A DNA stretch of 9,089 nt. It comes from GCA-002731945 sp913047775 (GTDB taxonomy: Bacteria > Pseudomonadota > Alphaproteobacteria > MED-G09). Positions 1 to 6,483 of the stretch are shown here, one piece after another (position 1 is the stretch's first letter; each line of letters opens with the position of its first letter). Location: contig CAJWUE010000058.1 in the NCBI GenBank assembly GCA_913047775.1, positions 1 through 9,089 of the forward strand, written 5' to 3'. Both the position numbers and the translations under genes were made by a program. The notes beneath the pieces were generated by a model that ran no database searches, was not told where the DNA came from, and saw only the letters and a list, made by a program, of their open reading frames with translations.

Positions 1-342
1 AAATCAACAGGTAAGCAAATTTTAATTGAAGGAAGCGTTAAAAAGATTCCTGAAAAGGATTCTGATGAATATTTTTTAACACGTGATCGAAAATCACAGA
101 TAGGCTCTTGGGCTTCATCCCAATCAAAAATCTTAAAAAATCGTTTAATTTTAGAAAAGAATTATGATTCTTTTCAGAAAAGATTTACAGGAAAAGTGAT
201 TCCTCGGCCAAAAAACTGGAATGGTTATAGTGTATCACCTAGAAGATTTGAATTTTGGCTAGAACGATCCAACCGTCTGCATGAAAGAATTGAATATAGT
301 TTTAGATCAGGAAAATGGATTTCGAAGAATTTATATCCTTAA
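1..342 (+). CDS. pdxH: Pyridoxamine/pyridoxine 5'-phosphate oxidase, 3' part (partial)
   Basis: This is the C-terminal 113 residues of an FMN-dependent cytosolic oxidase that makes pyridoxal 5'-phosphate from PNP or PMP, the last step of PLP synthesis and salvage. Frame 1 is open from the window edge to TAA at 340-342. Recognisable family blocks, in order, are the beta-strand QILIEGSVKKI, the FMN-contact stretch SQIGSWASSQS, the PxPxNWxGY segment (here PRPKNWNGY), EFW, and the C-terminal RLHER, whose Arg and His correspond to the substrate-binding RLHDR of E. coli PdxH. The ending GKWISKNLYP parallels the family's usual W..RLAP terminus. The E. coli enzyme has about 218 residues, so roughly half lies off the left edge. 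The gene runs into the convergent metallo-hydrolase gene, with only 12 bases between the two stop codons. The identification is firm. Confidence 0.95.
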   Translation, partial: KSTGKQILIEGSVKKIPEKDSDEYFLTRDRKSQIGSWASSQSKILKNRLILEKNYDSFQKRFTGKVIPRPKNWNGYSVSPRRFEFWLERSNRLHERIEYSFRSGKWISKNLYP

Positions 343-354
343 GCGCATTTATAG

Positions 355-1242
355 TTAGACAAGATTGTAATTAGCATCTAAATTTTTTCCCTCAACAAGC
401 ACTTCGTTGTTATTTATCATTCTGTTAAGGTGAGCCAGAGTTGACATAGCAGCAGCGGAGTGTAACTGAGGATCAACATCTTTATATATGATTTTTACCA
501 TATCTGGAATTTTACAGTTACCTTTACTAATAGCTTCAAGGATTTGCCTTTCCCTATCAAGCCTATGGGTAATATAGTCTTGAAGCAATTTTTTTGGTTT
601 CTCTATCACAGGACCATGAGTAGGTAAGAATAATTCTTCCTCCCTAGAAATTAATTTCTTAAGAGACATAATATAGTCATTCATATCACCGTCAGGAGGA
701 ACAATTACCGTGGTAGACCACCCCATCACATGATCCCCTGAAAAAAGTTTTTGTTCTTCTTTTAAGGCAAAACATATGTGATTAGAGGTATGGCCAGGAG
801 TATGGACAACTTCTATTGTCCATTCATTATTTTTTATAATATCACCATCTTTAAGTTGTACATCACCTATTATTTTTTTATCATAACTTTCTTCAAATTC
901 TTCTGAGCCCGTATCCTCGGTTTCGAGTTTTTTATAATATATCTTAGCCCCCGTTTTTTCCTTTAATGGTAAGGCTAGAGGAGAATGATCGCTGTGATTG
1001 TGCGTTATAAGAATATGTGTAATTTTCTGTTTTTCTGTAGCTTTTAATATGGCTGAAAGATGATCATAATCTAGTGGACCAGGATCAATAACAGCCAACT
1101 CTTTTTCGCCAACGATATAAGTGCCTGTTCCAGTATATGTGAAAGGTCCTGGATTATTTGCAATAACCCTCCTAACTAAGGGGCTAAGATCATCATATAT
1201 GCCATATTCAAAAGGAAAATCTTTAACAAAATCTATAACCAT
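355..1242 (-). CDS. LACTB2-like metallo-beta-lactamase-fold hydrolase
   Basis: A 295-residue probable cytosolic metal-dependent hydrolase. Counting from the ATG at 1242, the metal-binding motif HNHSDH is at 81-86. Further ligands are His151 (TPGHTSNH), Asp170 (SGDHVMGW) and His209 (LPTHGP), so the two-metal site looks complete. Residues from about 225 to the end resemble the winged-helix tail of LACTB2-type proteins (HRLDRERQIL, then DVDPQLHSAA and LAHLNRM). Animal LACTB2 is a mitochondrial endoribonuclease; the bacterial members' substrate is mostly unknown, so I assign none. I chose the ATG at 1242 because alphaproteobacterial relatives, as I recall them, begin near M(V)I.FV.D, and because it lies one base after the tldD stop (1246-1244). 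An in-frame TTG at 1260 and GTG at 1257 would add six or five residues inside tldD. It is probably translated from the tldD transcript. A GGTGG run about 15 bases upstream is the only Shine-Dalgarno-like sequence. Confidence 0.88.
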   Translation of the reverse strand: MVIDFVKDFPFEYGIYDDLSPLVRRVIANNPGPFTYTGTGTYIVGEKELAVIDPGPLDYDHLSAILKATEKQKITHILITHNHSDHSPLALPLKEKTGAKIYYKKLETEDTGSEEFEESYDKKIIGDVQLKDGDIIKNNEWTIEVVHTPGHTSNHICFALKEEQKLFSGDHVMGWSTTVIVPPDGDMNDYIMSLKKLISREEELFLPTHGPVIEKPKKLLQDYITHRLDRERQILEAISKGNCKIPDMVKIIYKDVDPQLHSAAAMSTLAHLNRMINNNEVLVEGKNLDANYNLV

Positions 1243-1243
1243 T

Positions 1244-2644
1244 CTAATTGGTTCCACCAACAGTTATGTTGTCAATCTTTAGGGTTGGTTGACCTACGCC
1301 GACAGGAACACTCTGTCCCGATTTTCCGCAGGTGCCTATACCATCATCAAGTCTTGAATCATCACCAACCATAGAAATTTTCTTAATAATTTCCGGTCCA
1401 TCACCAATTAAGGTCGCTCCCTTAATTGGTGAAGTTAATTTTCCATTTTCTATTATGTATCCTTCTGTGCAACTGAAAACAAATTTTCCTGAGGTAATAT
1501 CCACTTCTCCACCTCCAAAACTTACCATATAAAGACCAGTCTTAACGGAGGTTATAATTTCTTCTGATGAGTATTTCCCACTTTTCATGAAAGTGTTGGT
1601 CATTCTTGGCATAGGAAGACTCATGTAACTTTCTCTTCTTCCATTTCCAGTGGGTTCTTGGTTCATGAGACGAGCATTCATTTTATCTTGCATATACCCC
1701 TTAAGAATTCCGTCTTCAATTAAAATTGTTTCTTGGGTAGCCGTTCCCTCATCATCAATAGTTAATGAACCTCTTCTTAAAGGAATTGTCCCATCATCGA
1801 CTATTGTAATTTGATCGTTTGCTACTTTTTTTCCAATAAGATTTGAAAATGCAGATGTTCCTTTTCTATTAAAATCGCCTTCTAATCCGTGTCCAACGGC
1901 CTCATGTAGCAAAACACCTGGCCATCCTGATCCTAAAACAACCGTCATTTCCCCGGCAGGAGCGTTAACAGAGTTAAGATTAGTGTGCGCTTGATCTAAA
2001 GCATTTAATGCTGCTTCCTTATAAAAATCTTCATAAGAAAATTTTTCATAGTTCCATCGACCCCCGGTTCCATATGATCCTGTTTCCATCCTTGTGCCTT
2101 CTGAGGCTATTACAGAAATATTTAACCTGACTAATGGCCTATCATCTTCGAGAATTTCTCCATTTTTTCCTACTATGATTATTTTTTGAAAAGATCCGGC
2201 AAGGGCTACGCTAACCTGTTTTACTCTATTATCTTGTTTTCTTAAAAAATTATCAATTTTTTGTACCAGTTCAGTTTTTCTCGAAAAAGATAATGAATTT
2301 AAAGGATTTGATTCGTCATAAAGTGCCTTAGGTTTTACAAGTTTATCTATATTTTGATTTGCACTCTTTCCCCGGTTAGCATTCATAATAGTTGAAAGAG
2401 CTTTTTCTAATGAAGCTTTTGTTAGTATTGTAGAATTAGCATAGCCCGTTGTTTCCCCAGAAACGTAACGAACTCCAAAACCCTTTGTGTTATCGTAATT
2501 TGCATTTTTAAGCCTTCCATCATCATATATAAAAGATTCGCTGACAGTGTCTTCAATATATAACTCTCCATCATCAGACTTGTGAAGAGATTCACTTACC
2601 AACGAAGAGGCTTGTTCTAAACTTATGTCTTCAAAAATATTCAT
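1244..2644 (-). CDS. tldD: TldD metalloprotease subunit
   Basis: TldD is the zinc-bearing subunit of the cytosolic TldD/TldE (PmbA) peptidase, which in E. coli trims unfolded peptides, matures microcin B17 and removes the CcdA antitoxin. At 466 residues the protein is close to the E. coli length (about 481). The zinc motif HEAVGH is at 247-252 within LLHEAVGHGLEGD, followed by the FNRKGTSAFS and IVDDGT blocks and the glycine-rich ESYMSLPMPRMTN segment. Cys439 in GIGTCGKSGQ matches the third zinc ligand described for TldD. The family otherwise splits into TldE-like members that lack the HExxxH motif, so this one is clearly TldD. ATG at 2644 has an AAAGGA about 14 bases upstream, rather far for a good ribosome site. 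It is the first gene of a unit with the downstream metallo-hydrolase. No tldE/pmbA is present in this window; the partner should be elsewhere. Confidence 0.95.
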   Translation of the reverse strand: MNIFEDISLEQASSLVSESLHKSDDGELYIEDTVSESFIYDDGRLKNANYDNTKGFGVRYVSGETTGYANSTILTKASLEKALSTIMNANRGKSANQNIDKLVKPKALYDESNPLNSLSFSRKTELVQKIDNFLRKQDNRVKQVSVALAGSFQKIIIVGKNGEILEDDRPLVRLNISVIASEGTRMETGSYGTGGRWNYEKFSYEDFYKEAALNALDQAHTNLNSVNAPAGEMTVVLGSGWPGVLLHEAVGHGLEGDFNRKGTSAFSNLIGKKVANDQITIVDDGTIPLRRGSLTIDDEGTATQETILIEDGILKGYMQDKMNARLMNQEPTGNGRRESYMSLPMPRMTNTFMKSGKYSSEEIITSVKTGLYMVSFGGGEVDITSGKFVFSCTEGYIIENGKLTSPIKGATLIGDGPEIIKKISMVGDDSRLDDGIGTCGKSGQSVPVGVGQPTLKIDNITVGGTN

Positions 2645-2737
2645 CCAAAAATAACTAATTCCTTTAAAGAGAGAAAAATGATATTAGCCCTAGAATTATA
2701 TATTACTAGCTTATAGAAAAAGCTATTATAAAAGATT
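2645..2737. promoter_or_regulatory. Divergent tldD / thrC promoter region
   Basis: A 93-base AT-rich gap between two divergent ATG starts, so it must hold both promoters or their downstream parts. On the plus strand TATATT at 2699-2704 is a possible -10 box for thrC, giving a leader of about 27 bases. On the minus strand TATAAT, read from 2700 to 2695, is a possible -10 for tldD, with a leader of about 45 bases. The two boxes overlap. I see no good -35 box for either. In DNA this AT-rich such boxes occur by chance, so the pairing is an inference from position. Confidence 0.4.
2707..2725. repeat. Short inverted repeat before thrC
   Basis: TAGCTT at 2707-2712 is followed after seven bases by its exact reverse complement AAGCTA at 2720-2725. 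The dyad ends 12 bases before the thrC ATG, where a ribosome site would be expected, and no clear Shine-Dalgarno sequence is visible there. It could be an operator or a weak hairpin in the leader. A 6+6 match is also compatible with chance in AT-rich DNA. Confidence 0.3.
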
Positions 2738-4117
2738 ATGAAATATATTTCTACACGTGGTAACGCGCCTATATTAAATTTTGAGGAAGCGCTATTAACT
2801 GGATTAGCTAGCGATGGTGGCTTATATCTTCCTGCATCCTGGCCAAAAATTAATACTAGTGAGATTCCTAAGGGAAAATATTGGGAAAAAGCAACCTTCA
2901 TAATGTTGCCTTTTGTAGGTGATTTTTTAAATGAACAAGAACTATTAAGACTTACTAAGAGGGCATACTCTCATTTTCCAACAGATGAAGCGGCGCCATT
3001 AAGAAAATTAAAGAATAATAAGTTTCTTTTAGAGCTCTACCATGGACCCACGTTGGCTTTTAAAGATTTTGCTATGCTGCTTTTGGCTGAATTATTTGAA
3101 TCAGCATTAGAAAAAAAAGGTAAAAAGATTACAATCCTTGGTGCTACTTCCGGAGACACAGGAAGTGCAGCAATCGAAGCCTTTAAAAATAGTAATTATG
3201 CAGATGTTTTTATATTATTTCCCAAAGGAAGGGTGTCGGAAACACAAAGAAGACAAATGACGACAGTCTCTAGTAAAAGCGTTTACCCTATTGAGATAGA
3301 TGGAACGTTTGACGATTGTCAAAATTTGGTCAAATCATTATTTCAAGAAAAAAAATTTAGAGAAGAAACTAATTTAGCAGCAATTAACTCCATAAATTGG
3401 GGAAGGGTTGCTGCACAAATTGTTTATTATTTTACCTCATTTGAATTATTGGGAGAAGAAAAGGTTAGTTTTTCAGTACCAACGGGGAATTTCGGAGATA
3501 TCTTAGCCGGTTGGGTCGCAAAAAAGATGGGGCTTCCCATTTCCCATCTTATTGTGGCAACAAATGAAAACGACATTTTGAATCGAGCAATTCTATCTGG
3601 TGATTATTCCTTAGGAAAAGTTCACGCAACTATCTCTCCCAGTATGGATATACAAATTTCTAGTAATTTTGAACGTATACTTTTTGAGGCATATAACAGG
3701 GATTCGAGAGAAATAAACTCCTTGATGAATGAGTTGGTTTCGAATAGGGGTTTTACCATCAAAGATAGTGCTTTAAATTTTATAAAAAATGATTTTATTT
3801 CTAATAAAGCATCTGAAGAAGATACTAAGAAAACAATTCGAAAATTCTATAAAGAAGAAAATATTATTATTGATCCTCATACAGCTGTAGGACTATTTGC
3901 TGCCAATGAGATAGGTTTGAATGAAACATCGATAATAAGTCTAGGGACAGCTCATCCAGCTAAATTTCCTGAAGCAGTATTTGACGCATTAAATGTTTAT
4001 CCAGAGATACCCAAAAAACTTGAAGAGTGCCTGAAAGGGGAAGAAAACTTTACCACTATGGATAAGGACCCTAATTTTCTTAAAGAATACATAAAGGAAA
4101 ATATTTTAGAATTATAG
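2738..4117 (+). CDS. thrC: Threonine synthase
   Basis: This cytosolic PLP enzyme of fold type II converts O-phosphohomoserine and water to threonine and phosphate, the final step of threonine synthesis. The 459-residue protein is of the longer proteobacterial/yeast type. The N-terminus has YISTRG and LASDGGLYLP. The Schiff-base lysine is Lys109 in YHGPTLAFKDFA. ATSGDTGSAA at 136-145 and the PLP phosphate-binding loop SVPTGNFGD at 246-254 follow, and the C-terminal SLGTAHPAKFPEAV is typical. The ATG at 2738 starts exactly at the family's MKYISTRG block, which fixes the start despite a poor ribosome site. Its stop TAG (4115-4117) shares its last base with the GTG start of the dipeptidase gene, so the two form one unit. 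The preceding pathway enzyme, ThrB, is encoded about 2.8 kb away on the other strand. Confidence 0.97.
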   Translation: MKYISTRGNAPILNFEEALLTGLASDGGLYLPASWPKINTSEIPKGKYWEKATFIMLPFVGDFLNEQELLRLTKRAYSHFPTDEAAPLRKLKNNKFLLELYHGPTLAFKDFAMLLLAELFESALEKKGKKITILGATSGDTGSAAIEAFKNSNYADVFILFPKGRVSETQRRQMTTVSSKSVYPIEIDGTFDDCQNLVKSLFQEKKFREETNLAAINSINWGRVAAQIVYYFTSFELLGEEKVSFSVPTGNFGDILAGWVAKKMGLPISHLIVATNENDILNRAILSGDYSLGKVHATISPSMDIQISSNFERILFEAYNRDSREINSLMNELVSNRGFTIKDSALNFIKNDFISNKASEEDTKKTIRKFYKEENIIIDPHTAVGLFAANEIGLNETSIISLGTAHPAKFPEAVFDALNVYPEIPKKLEECLKGEENFTTMDKDPNFLKEYIKENILEL

Positions 4118-5307
4118 TGAAACACAAATATTACATAATCTTGTTTGCATGCCTTGTTATATCAGTTCCTTTAAAAGCCTCTATCCTAACTTTTGATTCT
4201 CATATTGATATACCTTTTGATTTTATGCAGATTCCAAACCATGATCCTGGGAAAGATACGAATATGCAAGTCGATTTAAAAAAGATGGTGGAGGGTAGTT
4301 TAAATTCGGGTTTTTTTGTTGTGTACGTTCCTCAAGGTGATTTAGATAAAAGAGGATATGCGGATGCTAAGATAAAAGCAGAAAAAAAATTTAGCTCTAT
4401 AAGAAAAATGACAGAAATCTATTCTTCGAAAATCAAGTTAGTAAAAAATCCTGAAGCTGTAATACACGCCAAAGAAAATAATCTCTTGTCAGCTGCAATT
4501 GGAATAGAAAATGGATATGTTATTGGAGAAGATTTAAAGTTATTGGATTATTACTACTCTCTAGGAGCTCGCTATATGACCTTAGCTCACATTGGTCATA
4601 ATCAGATAGCGGACAGCTCAATACCTAGCTCAAGACTAAACAATCCCAAAGAATTACACGGTGGATTATCGAGCTTTGGTAGAGAAGTTATATCGAGAAT
4701 GAATCAATTAGGAATGATGGTGGATATTAGCCATATTTCAGATAAGGCAGCACTTGAAGCAATAAAATTATCAAATTCTCCTGTTATTGCCTCCCATTCT
4801 TCTGTTAAGTCTTTAGCGGATCACCCCAGAAATCTGTCTGATGAAATACTTTTTGAGATTGCGAAGAATAATGGTGTTGTGCAACTTGTGGCATTTCCTG
4901 CTTATTTGAAAGTGGACAAAGAAAGAGATTATGCTATTCGCCAACTGGGAATATCGGTAGCGAGAACTTATGGAGACAATGAATTTATACCATCCAAACA
5001 TTTGACCACCCAAGAATTTAAAGAAGGCATCAAAAACATTAATAAGCATTTTCCTCTTCCATCTATAAGAGATTTTATTAATCATATTGACTATGTTGTA
5101 AAATTGATTGGTGTTAACCATGTTGGAATTTCCTCTGATTTTGGCGGCGGCGGGGGAGTTGAAGGATGGATGGATGCGAGAGAAACGCAAAACTTAACCA
5201 ATGAATTACGTAAAAGAAATTATTCAGACTTACAAATAAAAAAGATTTGGTCGGGAAATATCTTAAGAGTTTGGAGAGAAGTTGAAAAGAAATCCCAGAA
5301 AAACTAA
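4117..5307 (+). CDS. Exported M19 (membrane/renal-type) dipeptidase
   Basis: A 396-residue zinc dipeptidase of peptidase family M19, which cleaves dipeptides, including D-amino-acid-containing ones in some members. The N-terminus (MKHKYYIILFACLVISVPLKA, then SIL) has a basic start, a hydrophobic core and a plausible signal peptidase I site after LKA near residue 21; there is no lipobox. Expected metal ligands are present: His29 and Asp31 (DSHID), Glu131 (GIENG), His206 (VDISH) and His227 (ASHSS). Arg238 (HPRNL) and Asp341 (SSDF) match the substrate-binding Arg and the active-site Asp. The loop normally reading DFDGGG is DFGGGGG here. The gene begins with GTG overlapping the thrC stop by one base and has no visible Shine-Dalgarno sequence, suggesting translational coupling. 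Its TAA overlaps the convergent yqgE stop within the four bases CTAA (5304-5307). The family call is firm; the natural substrate is unknown. Confidence 0.92.
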   Translation: MKHKYYIILFACLVISVPLKASILTFDSHIDIPFDFMQIPNHDPGKDTNMQVDLKKMVEGSLNSGFFVVYVPQGDLDKRGYADAKIKAEKKFSSIRKMTEIYSSKIKLVKNPEAVIHAKENNLLSAAIGIENGYVIGEDLKLLDYYYSLGARYMTLAHIGHNQIADSSIPSSRLNNPKELHGGLSSFGREVISRMNQLGMMVDISHISDKAALEAIKLSNSPVIASHSSVKSLADHPRNLSDEILFEIAKNNGVVQLVAFPAYLKVDKERDYAIRQLGISVARTYGDNEFIPSKHLTTQEFKEGIKNINKHFPLPSIRDFINHIDYVVKLIGVNHVGISSDFGGGGGVEGWMDARETQNLTNELRKRNYSDLQIKKIWSGNILRVWREVEKKSQKN

Positions 5308-5867
5308 GCAATTCCTCCGTGAGCTGATATAGAGCTTAAACTCAAACCCATGTCCATTATTACTTTTGACCAAATTATCTCATAATTCTTATTAAAAATA
5401 ATTTCTTCATTTCCAGGAGAGATTAGCCAATCATTAGATTTAATTTCTTTATCTAATTGATTGGGTCCCCAGCCAGAATATCCAAGATAAAGATTGGCTT
5501 TAATGCTACTCTCACTTTTCAAGAGTAGAGATAAAGCCTCTTTTGTAGCCGTTATCGAACAGTTTATTCCATGAACTTTTGTGGTTCCAAGAGAAGTGAA
5601 CTCACTATTGTGCAAAATAATTCCTTTGTCAGCATCTACAGGGCCCCCATTCAAAACGTCAATATCATCCCTAGAAATTTCATCAGAAACTCCAATTCTG
5701 TTAATGATGTTATTAAGATTGGTATGAAATGGCTTATTAATAATTAATCCTGTAGCACCTTCAGGATTATGTGAAGTAATAAGTATCACAGATTTTTCAA
5801 ATCTAGGATCTGTCAGAGAAGGCATAGCAACTAAAAACTGACCTATAAGTGTACTTTCGTTTTCCAT
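5304..5867 (-). CDS. yqgE: YqgE/AlgH family protein
   Basis: A soluble conserved protein of 187 residues, the same length as E. coli YqgE. Family motifs are all there: GQFLVAMPSLTDPRF near the start, GATGLIINKP at 37-46, NGGPVD at 73-78, GYSGWGPNQLDKEI at 129-142 and NDWL at 145-148, with a SAHGGIA C-terminus. The biochemical role is not settled. The AlgH name comes from alginate regulation in Pseudomonas, but the family is widespread in species without alginate, so a regulatory role should not be assumed. The ATG at 5867 gives the standard family N-terminus; there is no good Shine-Dalgarno sequence upstream. It is a single-gene unit, divergent from the peroxiredoxin and convergent with the dipeptidase, whose stop codon it overlaps. 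Confidence 0.95.
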   Translation of the reverse strand: MENESTLIGQFLVAMPSLTDPRFEKSVILITSHNPEGATGLIINKPFHTNLNNIINRIGVSDEISRDDIDVLNGGPVDADKGIILHNSEFTSLGTTKVHGINCSITATKEALSLLLKSESSIKANLYLGYSGWGPNQLDKEIKSNDWLISPGNEEIIFNKNYEIIWSKVIMDMGLSLSSISAHGGIA

Positions 5868-5912
5868 AACTTTAATTTAATTTAAATATTGTGTTTTAAC
5901 TGTAGTTTTATA

Positions 5913-5927
5913 TATCTTAAAAAGATA
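5913..5927. repeat. Small perfect dyad in the divergent promoter
   Basis: TATCTT (5913-5918), AAA, AAGATA (5922-5927): a perfect 6+6 inverted repeat with a three-base centre. It overlaps the putative -10 box of the peroxiredoxin gene and abuts that of yqgE, a position suited to an operator. It does not match a regulator site I recognise (the OxyR consensus is longer and differently spaced). Confidence 0.3.
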
Positions 5928-5977
5928 GTGTTTAAGCATTAAATGATATTTGTTAATTTTGTTTCAAACTTTCAACT

Positions 5978-5983
5978 AGGAGG
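5978..5983 (+). promoter_or_regulatory. Strong ribosome binding site of the peroxiredoxin gene
   Basis: A full AGGAGG, five bases before the ATG at 5989. It is by far the best Shine-Dalgarno sequence in the window, where most genes show weak or no such site, and it fixes the start and suggests high expression. Confidence 0.85.
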
Positions 5984-5988
5984 AAAAA

Positions 5989-6474
5989 ATGACTATACAG
6001 GAAGGTGAGAATTTACCTGAGGCTACCCTTTACCATATGACTGAGAGTGGACCTACACCTATTACAACAAATGAACTATTTGGTGGAAAGAAAACCGTAC
6101 TTTTTGCAGTCCCAGGAGCTTTTACACCTACTTGCTCAGAACAACATTTACCAGGATATATAGAGCATTTTCAATCAATAATTGACAAAGGTGTAGATGC
6201 AATAGTTTGTCTATCAGTAAACGACCCATTTGTTATGAATGCGTGGGGTAAAGAAAAAGGAACCGAAGGAAAACTTCTTATGGTTGGTGATGGCAATGGT
6301 TCTTTTACTGAGTCCATAGGTTTAACTATGGATGGATCTGGTTTTGGACTTGGAGTCCGGTCATTAAGGTACTCAATGATCATTAATGACAACAATGTTA
6401 CAAAACTAAATGTTGAGTCGAATCCTGGAGAGGCAATAGAATCCGGGGCCGAGGCTATAATTAGTCAGCTGTAA
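5989..6474 (+). CDS. Type II (Prx5-like) peroxiredoxin
   Basis: A 161-residue thiol peroxidase that reduces hydrogen peroxide and alkyl hydroperoxides, normally with glutaredoxin or thioredoxin as electron donor. The peroxidatic Cys49 lies in VPGAFTPTCSEQHLPGY, which holds the PxxxTxxC motif with Pro42 and Thr46. The active-site Arg is in RSLRYSM (Arg127), and SVNDPFVMNAW and GSGFGLG are typical of the Prx5 group. A second cysteine, Cys74, lies 25 residues after Cys49, matching the spacing of plant type II enzymes (about C51/C76). The C-terminal resolving Cys of human PRDX5 is absent. The protein has no signal peptide and no fused glutaredoxin domain. The ATG at 5989 is set by the strong AGGAGG. 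It is a single-gene unit that converges on rnhA with six bases between stops. Glutaredoxin dependence is inferred from the family. Confidence 0.94.
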   Translation: MTIQEGENLPEATLYHMTESGPTPITTNELFGGKKTVLFAVPGAFTPTCSEQHLPGYIEHFQSIIDKGVDAIVCLSVNDPFVMNAWGKEKGTEGKLLMVGDGNGSFTESIGLTMDGSGFGLGVRSLRYSMIINDNNVTKLNVESNPGEAIESGAEAIISQL

Positions 6475-6483
6475 TTATAATTA
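6472..6483. repeat. 12-base palindrome spanning two convergent stop codons
   Basis: TAATTATAATTA is its own reverse complement. Its first three bases are the peroxiredoxin TAA stop and its last three, read on the minus strand, the rnhA TAA stop. The composition is all A/T, so as RNA structure it would be weak; two facing TAA stops already account for half of the symmetry. Confidence 0.5.

Larger units (their letters stand above)
5868..5988. promoter_or_regulatory. Divergent yqgE / peroxiredoxin promoter region
   Basis: A 121-base AT-rich gap between divergent starts. For yqgE (minus strand) a candidate promoter is TTAAAC, then 17 bases, then TATAAA (-10 read from 5912 to 5907), giving a leader of about 33 bases. 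For the peroxiredoxin (plus strand) a weaker candidate is TTGTGT at 5889-5894, 16 bases, then TATATC at 5911-5916. The two -10 boxes overlap, so binding of polymerase would be mutually exclusive. The stretch around 5870-5890 is a run of TTTAA repeats that could act as an UP-like element. All of this is by eye in AT-rich DNA and is tentative. Confidence 0.4.

Noticed and set aside
355..388. Possible pdxH terminator: TTAGA (355-359) and TCTAA (377-381) followed by a T-run
   Set aside because: The stem is only five A/T-rich pairs with a 17-base loop, too weak to support, although a T6 run follows.
1243..1260. TTG (1260) or GTG (1257) as the start of the metallo-hydrolase
   Set aside because: Both would lie inside tldD and extend the protein past its usual N-terminus; the ATG at 1242 fits better.
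1332..1532. Plus-strand open frame of 66 codons within tldD
   Set aside because: Antisense to the conserved C-terminal TldD region; low-complexity Ser/Pro translation typical of shadow frames.
2641..2901. Open frame of 86 codons on the minus strand across the thrC start
   Set aside because: It lies antisense to conserved thrC codons, crosses the divergent promoter gap and has no recognisable protein features.
4813..5311. Two minus-strand open frames (4813-5190 and 5114-5311) inside the dipeptidase gene
   Set aside because: Antisense shadows of a gene with intact family motifs; their translations look like no known protein.
6171..6395. Minus-strand open frame of 74 codons within the peroxiredoxin gene
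   Set aside because: Shadow of a well-supported gene, with no motif of its own.
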